Positions 14,529 through 24,945 of a DNA stretch of 34,786 nucleotides are shown here, piece by piece. Source of the stretch: Candidatus Kapaibacterium sp. (GTDB taxonomy: Bacteria; Bacteroidota; Ignavibacteria; Kapaibacteriales; UBA4661); the NCBI GenBank assembly GCA_025363605.1, contig JANYDO010000159.1:1-34786 (forward strand). The letters run 5' to 3'. Positions within the stretch are counted from its first letter, which is position 1. Every line of letters begins with the position of its first letter. The notes below the pieces were generated by a model. The model worked only from the letters and a program-made list of their open reading frames with translations. It searched no databases and had not been told where the DNA came from. The translations under genes were made by a program, and so were the position numbers.

Positions 14529-17500
14529 TTATTTAGCAATAATCATTTTACGAACAGCGGTGCGCTGTCCTGCTCTCAAGCGGTAGGTATATACCCCCGA
14601 AGATAAGCGTTCCGATGTCAGAATAAAGGAATATCGCCCTGCTTTCATACGCCCATTCGTTACGACAGCTACCTCACGCCCCAAAACGTCGAATACTCTC
14701 AATGAAACATCTTCCTCACTTGGTAGTGAAAAAGCAATTTCTGTATCGTCGGTAAACGGATTAGGATGATTTTGCTCAAGTGTAAAATCATATTGTTCAG
14801 TTTCGTTTGCCAGTTCGCTGCTCTGATACCCTGCTGTAAGTGTGCCGGAAGATTTTGTATTAAAAGCCACTACTGACGAAGGAAGCGCTTCAATAAACCG
14901 TGTTATCACTGATTCTACACCTTGGGCATCGCGCATAGTCAGTTTCAGGTTCACACCACCTATTCCATTTGTCGGCATGGTGAAGGTGAATGTCTCTCCT
15001 CCACTGCCTACCACACCGGAGACGGCTTGATTACCCGGCATAGTCTGCGCAGACCATTGATACAAAAATGGTGGTTGCCCTGTGCAAGAGGAAGCTGAGT
15101 ATGCTCCCGGGTCTCCTACTCGTACCCGTGCCGGTCCTGTTACTGTCGGGTACACCGATGACGTATAGAGGTTAGCAATTTTAGGTCCTGTCAGTCCAAT
15201 AACCCGCGACATATTTTGTGTGTCTGTCCCAATTGTAACGGGACGCGACTGCAAGGGACCGCCAACACTCATTTGGTCAGTGACCGTAACTGCAATGCTC
15301 GGATTCGACCAATAGGGAATGCGTTCCGCCGTCCCGTATCCAGTTCCGCCACCGTGAAACATGATAGTACCGGTTGTGAATCGTGTCGGTGTATTATCCA
15401 CAAGGCGCATACCGACATCAATAAATCCTTGCCCATCCGGGAAAGGCGATCCACCTGCGCCGGTAAAAGCTCCCGGTTCATGGTCGCCTTGAGCAAGATG
15501 TCCAATTTCGTGTAAAACAATGTATGCCAGACCTTCTGGACGGTTCCCTTGAGCATACGCAACCCCAGGCAGTTGCATTGAAACGGTAGAGATAGGAGCT
15601 TTGCTTGGCAAAGTACCACTAAGAGAAGTAGCGCCGTTATAGTTGGGCCAATCAAAAACCATGATAAGATCTGCATTGAGTTTTTCTCGTAATTGGGATA
15701 TTCTTGATTTTGGATTATCAAGATACCGATCAATAACGCCTAAAACAGCCCCTTCCCTCAGAACTTGAGAAACCGGGATGTTCAATTCGGCGTTAGTGAC
15801 AAGTTCACCGTCAGGATTCGCATATTTTGTTGTTAGGTGATTAATGCCACTGTTTTTGAATACGGGGTCATAAAAACGTAAACTTTCACGAATTCTATCC
15901 TCCACCGTTTTCCTTACTTTCGCCAGTTCATCCCGTGCAGCTTCAGTATAGATTGCCATAACAGAGATGGTATCTACCTTTTGCGGGCAGGAAACGAACT
16001 GCGCTATTACGGGAACATTTACCGTTTTACCATCAAAGATATGGCTGATAACTCCTGTGCGTGTTGGATTTCCTTCATATGGTACGGTTATGGTGAGAGG
16101 AAGGGTAATTTGGGCATTACCCGAAACTGATAATTGACAAATATTGACACCTTCACTACAACTGAAGGTGACACTGACACCATTAGGAAGCCCCTTTGTA
16201 GTCTGCAGCAAAAATCCTGGTGGTGCCGAAATACGAAGGATTTGATTCGCTCCGGTCGGGGTAATTTCTAAGTTGTAGTTAAATGTCCCCGACGCAGAAA
16301 ATGCGTTTACCGAAGCAATAAAAGTAATCGGGTTGGGGTCTGCTCTGAAGATATTTGTTTCCGCTCGCCCGCGCACTGTCATTACGGTTCCGGTTGTTCC
16401 GCTTGCGGTATGCGTTACTGTGAGTGTTCCCGTCTGCCCTACTGCTGTGGGTAAATATTGCATTTCAATTGTTACCAATCCACTGGTTTGTCCCAGAGGT
16501 GGTGTGAATACAAACGAATTTGTTTGGAACGGCTCCGGCATCGGGGTATTGAGTATTTGTAGTTTCCGTGCCGAAAACCGACTAGGCAATGGTATCGTTA
16601 TTGGTCCCGAGATATTTTGCCATCGCAAAAGATAGGTTGCGGTCGAAGTGTTGTTGATACCGACTGTTCCGAAATCCAGTGTTTGGGGCGTGAGTTCAAT
16701 AAGCACAGGCGGGTTCTTTGCTGTTAGCATGAGCTTTAGTGTTGCGCTTGTACCGTTACCGTTATGCAAGATATTAGGGTTCAGTGTTCCGGCAGCTATC
16801 GGTGAATGCTGGATTTCCAAAGCAAATGATCCGTTATAACCTTGCGGTGTGAGCATAAGTGAACCACTTTGGAATGCGCCTCCGGGTAACAGACGGGCGC
16901 TTATATTTGTGGGTAGCGTGAGGGTTATCGGCGCAGTGCAATTCCGATAGGTAAGTGAATATGTGTTGGTCGAAGAAGCGCCAACAAACACCGTTCCTAG
17001 AGAAAGTATATCCGGCACAACGTCTAACACTACAGACGGTTTTGTCGCCGTCAGCACCAAATTATCACTATCCACCGTGCGCGGGTCCCCGCCGTCGGCA
17101 AGGTGCGTGAGTGTTATGTTCGACGCTTGGGCAATCGTTGGCGTGTAGCGCACCCATAGTTGTAAGTCCGTTGTGGCTGCGGTGGCGGGCTGCACGGTCG
17201 GCAGCGTGAGCGTCTGCCCTGCCGTTGTCCATGTGCCACTTGAAACTTGAGCGATTGCAAAGTCATTTCCCGCCGGAACAGCCACCGAAATCGTGCTTGC
17301 CGTGATATTACGGTAGGTCATCGTGTAGCCATAATACCGCGTTTGCCCTAAATCTATCTGCCCGAAGTGTATGCTTGGTTGTGCTACATTCACCATCGGC
17401 GCAAGTCCTGAGCCTCGGAGCGTCAAGCGTACACTGGCAGCAGTGGTAATATTATCAGCAAGAGTGCTTGTGTGATTCAGATTCACACTCACATTGCCGC

Positions 17501-20500
17501 CGCGCACGGGTACAAACCGCACCCAAAACGTTGCCGTACCACTCGCAGGTGCAGGCTGTGTGCCGCCAACAGTCAAGGTGATACTTTCGGTGGTGGTGAA
17601 AACACCATTTTCACTGACGGAGGTGAGGAACGCCGAATGATTGGTAGCGCTCATAACAATAGTGTTTGTGGTAATATCATCGTAGCGCAGCGTATAGGCA
17701 CGGGTTACGGGCGCAAGTACAAACTGTGAGCCAAAGTCAAGCGTCGCACTGGTGAGCGTAAGACGAGCGGGCGGTTGCTGTACGGTGAAGGTACGGTTGC
17801 CAGTATAGGTCGCAATCGCCGTGCCATTGGTGGAATTGAGTGTCATAGCGTACGTTCCAAGCGTAGAAACCACGAATGGATTGAAGTAGAGTTTTCCATA
17901 ATCGGCAAGTTGGGCATTGAGGTTTGCTGTTGTGGTCAGTTCTGCAAGAGAAAATGTATTGCTTGTGGTTCCCAATGCAGTATGACGTACATTGTTAATC
18001 GTCAGGTCAACCGTTCCTCCCCACAAGTGGGTGCGCGTACCACGCACATCGCGTAAGGTCACGTTTGCTTGGTCAACTTGTGGAGAGAACACATCAGCCA
18101 CATACAAACGTGTTGGCACATTGGCAAAATCTGCACGAACCGCCAAACCCGGACTAAGGCTTACGTCATAAGTTCCACGCAAAAACCTATCCAATATTTC
18201 AAGCAGTGTGTCAATAATAGGATCTCCGGTCAATTCACTGCCTTTTTTCCAGCCGCCAAGTTTTGATTGATACGGACCGGGAAGGAGGACAGGCACTTGC
18301 GCCTTATAGACACCAAGCGACTGTCGGGCAAAAGCAACTGTCGCGGTAGAACTTGGAAATTCCGCGTTGGTCACAATCACCGCCAGCGAATCATAGCCAC
18401 CAAGATTATCAGTAGGGTTCCCAAAAGCATCAAAAAGATTCGCAGTAACAGAAATTGAGCCTCCGCGCGTGGTCATGGCGCTGGTGGAGATAACGAAATC
18501 TACGGTTACAAAACTCGATGGCGTAAGCGTAAAGGCTTTCGTCCCAAACGTATTTGCAGGGGTAACGCTGGAAACAGCAAGGTTGTATGCTCCGGCAATC
18601 GTGCAAACGGTAGATTGTGCACTGTACATTCCTGTTGAAAGCCGCGTGAGGGCAAGCGTTGCAGTCGAAGAGCCACCGGAGCGCGTATAGGTCAGTCGCC
18701 CAACACCATTATCGGTAAGATTCCCCGCAGCATCCTCGAAGCGGAGCGCAAAGGCAGGAACGACTGTTCCGGCTGTTACCGAGACAGGAACGCCGCTCAG
18801 GGTAACGCGGGCATCATTGCCACCCGTGACCGTGTAGGAGCGTGAGCCTGTTGTTGTGCCGATGCCGTCAATCCATAGCGAATACGTGCCACCAATGTCC
18901 ATGCGGGTTGCCGTTGCTGTGGAAACACCCGTGGAAGCGTATCTGAGACGGATAGTTCCCGTCGTTGCTCCTGTACTTTCTCCATAGCCAAGCACAGGCG
19001 AAGCAACATTGGTCAAATTGCCGAAGGTGTCGCGGAAGCGCACAGTAAAAGCATTCAGGTTTGTGCCGGAAACAACGCTTGTGGTCACATTCACAAATTC
19101 GGAGCTAACGGCTGCCGCACCACGTACAGTGAGATTTTCCGCAGCCGACGTACCGCCGCCCAACACAGGAGTATGCGCACGAATTTGATAGGTGCCGGAA
19201 ATCGTGATAAGACTTCCCGGAATGGTGACGGTCGCCATCGTCGGCGAGAGGAGCGAAAGTACGGCGAGGGTTGTTGTGACAGCGCCATTCTGAAAACGCA
19301 CGACGGTTGCCGTCGTGAAATATCCGCCGTAGAGCGTCAGCACGGCATCTTGTCCTGCTACAACGCTGACGGGTGCAATGGCGGCAAGCAGCGGTGCAGG
19401 ATTATTGACGGTAAGCGTCCGTGGGAGAGACGTGCCGCCGCCGGGCGTGGGATTCTCCACCACCACCGAATATATTCCTGCAAGTGGCTGTACGACTTGC
19501 GCCTTCAGGAGTGCGCCGGAAATGAACGAAACATTTTGCTGGTCAAGAGGTACACCATCCACGATGACACGCGATTCGGGCAGGAAGTTCGAGCCGACGA
19601 GCGAAAGTGTCCACGTGTTTGTGGTGGCGGTCGTCGTAACGGGTGCAATGGAACTCAGCGTCGGAGCGGGATTATTGACGGAGGCTTGCACCGTGAAGGT
19701 GCGTGTACCGCTTGTACTTGTCACACCCACAAGAGAGAGCGTATAGGAGCCTGTGCCAGTGAAAACGCTGCTTGCTTGGTATGTGCCAAGACTGAGGCGC
19801 GTAAACGTGAGTGTTCCGGTGGATGCGCCAAGAGGCGTACCACCGCGAAAGTCAACAGCGCCCGGATAATCTACCAAAGCATTTGCGGCATTGCGGAAGG
19901 TAACGGTAAATGCTTGAAGGTCGGTGACATCAATCGGGGTACGAACGCCTGCGAAGGCGGCTTTGAGTACAGGCGGTGGAATTGGTGTAGTTCCTGTACC
20001 ATTGAGGGCAAGCGTCGCCGTGCTTGCACCTGAAGCAAGTATTGCTCCGGCACTTGCGCCCGTCGCGCTTGGTGTGAAGCGCACAAAAACTGTCGTTGGC
20101 AAAATGGTATTGCCGACGGGAACGAGCGAAAGCGAGGCTTGCGTCGTAAAAGGGCTGCCAGTGAGCGAAAGCGAGAAGGACGCGCCGGAGGAAGTCAGCA
20201 CGAGCGCCTCAGTCAGTCCATCTCCATTCACTGAAAAACTTGCTGTGGAAACCGTTCCAAGTGTTACACTGCCAAAGTCGAGCGCCGAAGGTGTGAGCGT
20301 AATACGCGACGGCGGCAGTGTGACAAACGAAGAAGTAAGCGGTGATATGGTTTGATACGAGCGCACAGCGCCCGCACCATTGGAAGGAAAAATAACAACG
20401 GTATAACTTGTTTGCGGCGATAATCCTGTAAGTAAAAGGTTTGTGCCGGAGCCATCATAGACAATACGACTACCATCTGCCAAAGCGTTTGCCAAGGTAA

Positions 20501-23500
20501 TGTCACTGTTGACACCTGTGGGTGTTGTACCGTTCGCAGGGCTGTAACTTGGCGTACCGTTGGGGCGAACAACGACGATGTAGCTTTGTGCGCCACCTAC
20601 GGGCGGATTCCAAGCGATTGTTGCCGATGACGCATTGACTAACGAGAACACCAAGGTTGTAGCGGCTGCGGAAGGCGGAACGGCGAAGGGTTGGAAATTC
20701 ACGCCGTAAGCACTTGCACCACTAATGGTAACGGAAGTGGAAGACGGCACAAAAACATAGCCCGTAAGTGTCGGCGTAACGGTGTAAACGCCATTTGCCA
20801 ATGTGCTAAAGGAATATGCACCTACCGAAGAGGCACTTGTACTTTGCGTCGCCGCTCCTCCAAGCGTAACAACACCGCTTGCAATGCCGATACTGCCGAA
20901 GATACTATATTGATTTTGGCTTTGAATCCCCGCACCATTGACTGTTACGACGGCACTTGTTGCGTTGAGGCTCGAAACTGTGAGAGTGCTTGCATATCCT
21001 CCAATCACTGAGGGCGAAAAGCGAACAAAGATTTGTGTTGCGCCGAGTACGCCATTGGTAGGGGTAAGGCTCAGTACCGCTTGGGTTGTAAATGGTGTGT
21101 TGGTGAGAGAAAGGGATAGAGATGGATTTGCCGCCGTTACATTCACGGCTGCAAGGAGTGATGTTCCCGAAATAGTCAGACTTCCCGTCGAGACCGTACC
21201 GACGGTAACGCTCCCGAAATCGAGAGAGGCAGGAGTGATTTGCAGTTGAGGCAGTGCGGATGTGCTTTGCATTCCTGTAAGCGGGGCGTTTATCTGGTAC
21301 GACCGCATAGCACCGCTACCATTGGAAGGAAAAACGACGACGGTATAACTTGTTTGCGGTGAGAGTCCCGTAAGTGAAACACTTGTACCGGAGCCGTCAT
21401 ACACAATACGGCTACCGTCTGCCAGAGGGCTTGCCAGTGTAAAATTGCTGTTTACGCCTGTGGGTGATGTGCCATTCTGGGGCGTGTAGCTCGGAGTGCC
21501 ACCAGCGCGAACAACGACAATATAATTTTGCGCTCCGCCTACGGGCGGATTCCACGTAAGGGCTGCGGAGGAAGCACCAACCGATGAAAACGTCAGCACG
21601 GTAGCCGGAGCCGGAGGTGCGGCAGCAAAGGTTTGGAAGTTTATGCCCGAAAGACTTGTGCCGCTAATCGTAACAGAAGTAGAGGACGGCACAAAAACAT
21701 AGCCTGTAAGCGTTGGCGTAATGGTGTATGTGCCATTTGCTAAACCGCTAAAAGAGTATGCGCCAGCAACAGAAGCCGTGGTAGAGCTTGTTGCTGTGCC
21801 GGAGAGGGCGAGGCTTGCACCATTTATACCACTCATGCCGGAGATTGCATAAGAGACATCAGTTCGTGGGAGAGTGCTATATCCCGTCATTCGATAGACG
21901 TTGTTATTAAGTCCCGGCACTCCCGTAGTCGCAAAGATACTTGTTGAGTTTGCGGCAAAAGCTGTCAATTTTGCATCGAGCAACGGATTAGAGTCAACAA
22001 TTTTTTTCCATGTTATGCCATCATCCGAAGAATAATAAACTCCCGCAGATTCAGTTGCAGCAAAGACAGCTCCATCACCTTGTACCAATTTACAGCCGGT
22101 TGTTGGTTGTGTTGGCAAGACCGTAACCTGTTGCCAAGAATTACCATTATCCGTAGAACGGTAGATTTTACCACTACTTGCATATGCAAGAACTCGTGTA
22201 CCATTACAAATGATAGAATTGATTGTTTCGGTCGAACTCTCAGCCTTTACATTTGTCCACGAATTGCCATTATCAAGTGAGCGGAATATGCCACGGTTGC
22301 CCACAACGAAAACAGTTGTGCCTTGCACATCAGTATCAAAGATAAAAAAGTCAAGATACCTATTTGGCACCGTCCCGTAGCTTGGTAGATTGTTGTCAAC
22401 TTTTGCCCATGAAACACCGTTATCAAGTGTACGGTAGATATGATCATTGGCTACCGCAATAAAAATGCTGTTCCCATCACCTGCCATTGCCGTACCGTAC
22501 ACACCCGTTACACCTGATGCTCGTGCCGCCGGAGAAGGTGGTGTGCGGAGTGGTTGATAGGATTGTAGGAAAGGATATTGTAAAGCATTTACCGAATCAT
22601 TGCAGAAATGTTCGAGATTCCAAACAATCGAACCGTTTTCAAAATCACCAAATCGAGGATAAACATAGCAAGAAAATGCAGCCCCGGAAATAGTCGTTTG
22701 TTTTCTATACAACGGGGAATGTCGTATAAAAACAGGATATTTCTGTGCTGGCTGTGTCGTTCCATTTGCGTCAATGTACGCACTACGGGATAGACTGACA
22801 AACCATCCGTAGCCAGGAATTGGATCTAGTGCAGAACTGGACATTGCTTTGGCTATAACGGCAAAAACGGCATCCTCGTCGTTATTTACTTGTGGCAGTG
22901 TGCTTTTATCTCCATTAACAAGTGCGAGCAATTCAGGTGCAGGGTCAAGTGTAAGCTCAGAATGAGCAGCTAGTATAAAATTGTAGTCTTCATCTATTAT
23001 CTCAGGAAAACTGGTGGATTTGAATGTACCGAAGCGAGGGATAGTGTATTGGTTATTCAAGGCTTTAGTCAGAACATTATACACACGACGTTCAGCATCC
23101 ACGCCATCTTTAATACCCCGCAGCAAGGCAACCGATTGAATAAGTTGGTCATAGTTAGTAGGAATTTGCACATCATCCCAAGTTAAAGCAACTAAACGCG
23201 CTGCTGATGGTGCGGAACCAACAAAGTCTATACGGCTCCATGTTGTGCCGTTGTTAAATGACCGAAAAAGCCCATCGCCAAACTGATAGGCAAAAGTAGC
23301 GGAGCCATTGAAATGAAAACTAAAAGGGGACACTGGTACAGACGGGTCGGATAGAGTAGTCCATGTTGTACCGTTGTCAAGCGAACGATGCAAAGTCCAA
23401 ACATTATTTGCCGATTTTGGTACAAAAATCGTATTGGCGTTTACTCCAATGGCACTAAAGCTAGGAAAAATATCAGATGGACTAATCAAACTGCTATTGC

Positions 23501-23621
23501 CTATCGGAGACCAAACGGGTTGAGCAGAAATTTTATCAGTGAACGAAGCACCAAGAAAAAGGCTTGCAAGGCAAAATACAACAAGCCTCAAAGCAGAAAA
23601 AGAACGAAACAATACGGTCAT
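14529..23621 (-). CDS. Giant T9SS-exported protein with metzincin-like protease domain
   Basis: The 3030-residue product has a signal peptide (1-34, ends SAQ). It continues with Asp-box/BNR repeats to about 590 (SxDNGxxW units), then two tandem 314-residue modules (about 590-1220), each of a carboxypeptidase-regulatory-like domain, an FN3-like domain and an ASH/HYDIN-like domain with xLDFGxV. Next come filamin/IPT-like domains (to about 1900) and more LDFG-type ASH repeats (to about 2500). The protease domain (about 2540-2850) resembles reprolysin M12B: DTISVMAIYTEAARDEL, zinc motif HEIGHLAQGDH (2704-2714) and a Met-turn TIMFH at Met2754. The C-terminus (about 2948-3030) is a type A T9SS sorting domain starting NHPNPF. 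Likely a cell-surface or secreted protease/adhesin. Confidence 0.92.
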   Translation of the reverse strand: MTVLFRSFSALRLVVFCLASLFLGASFTDKISAQPVWSPIGNSSLISPSDIFPSFSAIGVNANTIFVPKSANNVWTLHRSLDNGTTWTTLSDPSVPVSPFSFHFNGSATFAYQFGDGLFRSFNNGTTWSRIDFVGSAPSAARLVALTWDDVQIPTNYDQLIQSVALLRGIKDGVDAERRVYNVLTKALNNQYTIPRFGTFKSTSFPEIIDEDYNFILAAHSELTLDPAPELLALVNGDKSTLPQVNNDEDAVFAVIAKAMSSSALDPIPGYGWFVSLSRSAYIDANGTTQPAQKYPVFIRHSPLYRKQTTISGAAFSCYVYPRFGDFENGSIVWNLEHFCNDSVNALQYPFLQSYQPLRTPPSPAARASGVTGVYGTAMAGDGNSIFIAVANDHIYRTLDNGVSWAKVDNNLPSYGTVPNRYLDFFIFDTDVQGTTVFVVGNRGIFRSLDNGNSWTNVKAESSTETINSIICNGTRVLAYASSGKIYRSTDNGNSWQQVTVLPTQPTTGCKLVQGDGAVFAATESAGVYYSSDDGITWKKIVDSNPLLDAKLTAFAANSTSIFATTGVPGLNNNVYRMTGYSTLPRTDVSYAISGMSGINGASLALSGTATSSTTASVAGAYSFSGLANGTYTITPTLTGYVFVPSSTSVTISGTSLSGINFQTFAAAPPAPATVLTFSSVGASSAALTWNPPVGGAQNYIVVVRAGGTPSYTPQNGTSPTGVNSNFTLASPLADGSRIVYDGSGTSVSLTGLSPQTSYTVVVFPSNGSGAMRSYQINAPLTGMQSTSALPQLQITPASLDFGSVTVGTVSTGSLTISGTSLLAAVNVTAANPSLSLSLTNTPFTTQAVLSLTPTNGVLGATQIFVRFSPSVIGGYASTLTVSSLNATSAVVTVNGAGIQSQNQYSIFGSIGIASGVVTLGGAATQSTSASSVGAYSFSTLANGVYTVTPTLTGYVFVPSSTSVTISGASAYGVNFQPFAVPPSAAATTLVFSLVNASSATIAWNPPVGGAQSYIVVVRPNGTPSYSPANGTTPTGVNSDITLANALADGSRIVYDGSGTNLLLTGLSPQTSYTVVIFPSNGAGAVRSYQTISPLTSSFVTLPPSRITLTPSALDFGSVTLGTVSTASFSVNGDGLTEALVLTSSGASFSLSLTGSPFTTQASLSLVPVGNTILPTTVFVRFTPSATGASAGAILASGASTATLALNGTGTTPIPPPVLKAAFAGVRTPIDVTDLQAFTVTFRNAANALVDYPGAVDFRGGTPLGASTGTLTFTRLSLGTYQASSVFTGTGSYTLSLVGVTSTSGTRTFTVQASVNNPAPTLSSIAPVTTTATTNTWTLSLVGSNFLPESRVIVDGVPLDQQNVSFISGALLKAQVVQPLAGIYSVVVENPTPGGGTSLPRTLTVNNPAPLLAAIAPVSVVAGQDAVLTLYGGYFTTATVVRFQNGAVTTTLAVLSLLSPTMATVTIPGSLITISGTYQIRAHTPVLGGGTSAAENLTVRGAAAVSSEFVNVTTSVVSGTNLNAFTVRFRDTFGNLTNVASPVLGYGESTGATTGTIRLRYASTGVSTATATRMDIGGTYSLWIDGIGTTTGSRSYTVTGGNDARVTLSGVPVSVTAGTVVPAFALRFEDAAGNLTDNGVGRLTYTRSGGSSTATLALTRLSTGMYSAQSTVCTIAGAYNLAVSSVTPANTFGTKAFTLTPSSFVTVDFVISTSAMTTRGGSISVTANLFDAFGNPTDNLGGYDSLAVIVTNAEFPSSTATVAFARQSLGVYKAQVPVLLPGPYQSKLGGWKKGSELTGDPIIDTLLEILDRFLRGTYDVSLSPGLAVRADFANVPTRLYVADVFSPQVDQANVTLRDVRGTRTHLWGGTVDLTINNVRHTALGTTSNTFSLAELTTTANLNAQLADYGKLYFNPFVVSTLGTYAMTLNSTNGTAIATYTGNRTFTVQQPPARLTLTSATLDFGSQFVLAPVTRAYTLRYDDITTNTIVMSATNHSAFLTSVSENGVFTTTESITLTVGGTQPAPASGTATFWVRFVPVRGGNVSVNLNHTSTLADNITTAASVRLTLRGSGLAPMVNVAQPSIHFGQIDLGQTRYYGYTMTYRNITASTISVAVPAGNDFAIAQVSSGTWTTAGQTLTLPTVQPATAATTDLQLWVRYTPTIAQASNITLTHLADGGDPRTVDSDNLVLTATKPSVVLDVVPDILSLGTVFVGASSTNTYSLTYRNCTAPITLTLPTNISARLLPGGAFQSGSLMLTPQGYNGSFALEIQHSPIAAGTLNPNILHNGNGTSATLKLMLTAKNPPVLIELTPQTLDFGTVGINNTSTATYLLRWQNISGPITIPLPSRFSARKLQILNTPMPEPFQTNSFVFTPPLGQTSGLVTIEMQYLPTAVGQTGTLTVTHTASGTTGTVMTVRGRAETNIFRADPNPITFIASVNAFSASGTFNYNLEITPTGANQILRISAPPGFLLQTTKGLPNGVSVTFSCSEGVNICQLSVSGNAQITLPLTITVPYEGNPTRTGVISHIFDGKTVNVPVIAQFVSCPQKVDTISVMAIYTEAARDELAKVRKTVEDRIRESLRFYDPVFKNSGINHLTTKYANPDGELVTNAELNIPVSQVLREGAVLGVIDRYLDNPKSRISQLREKLNADLIMVFDWPNYNGATSLSGTLPSKAPISTVSMQLPGVAYAQGNRPEGLAYIVLHEIGHLAQGDHEPGAFTGAGGSPFPDGQGFIDVGMRLVDNTPTRFTTGTIMFHGGGTGYGTAERIPYWSNPSIAVTVTDQMSVGGPLQSRPVTIGTDTQNMSRVIGLTGPKIANLYTSSVYPTVTGPARVRVGDPGAYSASSCTGQPPFLYQWSAQTMPGNQAVSGVVGSGGETFTFTMPTNGIGGVNLKLTMRDAQGVESVITRFIEALPSSVVAFNTKSSGTLTAGYQSSELANETEQYDFTLEQNHPNPFTDDTEIAFSLPSEEDVSLRVFDVLGREVAVVTNGRMKAGRYSFILTSERLSSGVYTYRLRAGQRTAVRKMIIAK
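20249..22130 (-). repeat. 942-bp in-frame tandem duplication inside the giant gene (approximate limits)
   Basis: Matching landmarks are exactly 942 bp apart: CGGTATAACTTGTTTGCGG at 20399 and 21341, and ACAAAAACATAGCC at 20749 and 21691. 942 bp equals 314 codons. The two protein modules are clearly homologous but have diverged, so the duplication is not recent. The outer limits given are approximate. Confidence 0.8.
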
Positions 23622-24005
23622 AGAACTCTGTCAATAAATGGAGCAAAGCCGATTTTGAGCGGCGTTGCCGATGAAAAATGAGATTAGTTGCGTTGTCAAG
23701 GGACGTTCCAGCCAAGCAGAAACCATATGGAAGCCTGCATTATCACTATACGGTATTTCGGCTTTTCAGCGAATAAAATCCGACGCAAAATTATCCCCCT
23801 TTTTTACCGGAAACAACCTCCTTTGTGTGAATCGGTATTCCTTTGTGTGAGCATTCTCTCTTTTCGTTGAGTTTTTTTTCAAACTCTTGTTTTCTAAGAA
23901 AATTATTTTATGTAATTTCATGCGTTCTTTCTCCAGTAAGCGTTTATTCGACCATATCTAAAAGTCTGCGTCTCATTCTTTCTCTCTCCTATCAAGGATT
24001 GTTCT
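23622..24005. other. Divergent promoter region, giant gene and LytTR regulator
   Basis: The 384-bp gap separates the minus-strand giant gene from the plus-strand regulator. It contains the 20-bp-spaced repeats and an AT-rich part (23851-23960), probably the regulator's promoter. AAGGA at about -13 is a fair ribosome site for the regulator. I see no gene in it. Confidence 0.6.
23819..23853 (-). promoter_or_regulatory. Direct repeats, candidate LytTR binding site for the giant gene
   Basis: TCACACAAAGGA occurs twice on the minus strand at exactly 20-bp spacing (plus-strand 23819-23830 and 23839-23850). The distal copy extends to TGCTCACACAA. Two direct repeats about two helical turns apart are typical of LytTR-family binding sites. 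They read toward the giant gene, about 200-230 bp before its start. The same 11-mer pair occurs at 24946-24976. Confidence 0.72.
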
Positions 24006-24872
24006 ATGCCCGAAGTCTCAACCGAACCAGCGGTTTTCCATGCACCCGTTCGTGCCGTTATTGTGGAGGATAGCAAGCGAATACGCGAACTCATTGCCCT
24101 CAACGTTGAACGCTACTTCACAGGACGTATTCATATCGTCGGCGAAGGCGTTGATGTTGAGAAAAGTGTGCTGCTTATCCGTACACTCCGACCACAACTG
24201 CTCTTCCTCGACATTGAACTTATGAGGGGAACAGGCTTTGACATTTTGGATATTTTGGGCGACGAGCGCGAAGAAATGTCTATCGTGGTGATTAGCACCC
24301 ACGAAAAATATCTGAAGCAAGCCGTAAGCTATGGCATTGTGGATTTCATCAGCAAACCCATTCTGGGAACGGAGTTCCAACAAAGTTTGGAGCGATGCAT
24401 CAAGAAAATCCACGCCCGTCAAGCGGCAGACGTGCGCCTTCTGGAGAATGCCCGTGCTCGCTGGGAAGCGAATCCTCATCAAGACACGCGGTCGCTCTTG
24501 GCAAAAGCCGTGCAAGGTCATCGGGCAACCATCACCATACGCCACGCAGGAGTGAAGGAAAAGACAGAAGAAATCGTTATCCACGACATCACTCATTGTC
24601 TGGCGGAGGGAGGCTATACGCACATTTATCAGGAGAACAAATCGTCTGCTGTGATAGATTCCAAGCCACTGGCTCGGTATGACGAAAAGCTCACGGAGTA
24701 TGGTTTTCTACGGATTTCACGGTCATTATTGATAAACCCTGAGCATTGCCGTTTGCTCCATGAGGGAAAAGACGACATAACGGTTATCCTTCCGAACGGC
24801 ACAGCGCATCCGGCAGAGGGAAAACACATAGAGCCACTACTGGCGTATTTGCGGCGCTTCAAGGAACAATAG
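24006..24872 (+). CDS. LytTR-family response regulator
   Basis: The 288-residue product has an N-terminal receiver domain (about 14-135) with the acidic pair Glu21-Asp22, phospho-acceptor Asp69 in LLFLDIEL and Lys117 in DFISKPI. A LytTR DNA-binding domain follows (about 175-285: EEIVIHDITHCLAEGGYTHI, ending VILPNGTAHPAEGKH). LytTR regulators bind paired direct repeats and often control surface or secreted factors. No histidine kinase is encoded in the window, so phosphorylation would depend on a chromosomal partner. Paired repeats of one motif flank the gene on both sides, each pointing at a surface-protein gene. Confidence 0.93.
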   Translation: MPEVSTEPAVFHAPVRAVIVEDSKRIRELIALNVERYFTGRIHIVGEGVDVEKSVLLIRTLRPQLLFLDIELMRGTGFDILDILGDEREEMSIVVISTHEKYLKQAVSYGIVDFISKPILGTEFQQSLERCIKKIHARQAADVRLLENARARWEANPHQDTRSLLAKAVQGHRATITIRHAGVKEKTEEIVIHDITHCLAEGGYTHIYQENKSSAVIDSKPLARYDEKLTEYGFLRISRSLLINPEHCRLLHEGKDDITVILPNGTAHPAEGKHIEPLLAYLRRFKEQ

Positions 24873-24945
24873 TGCTTCTATGCGAGAATTGTCATTGAGG
24901 GGAGAAATGCAAGCGTTCCAAAAAAAACTCGAATAAAAGTCGGAG

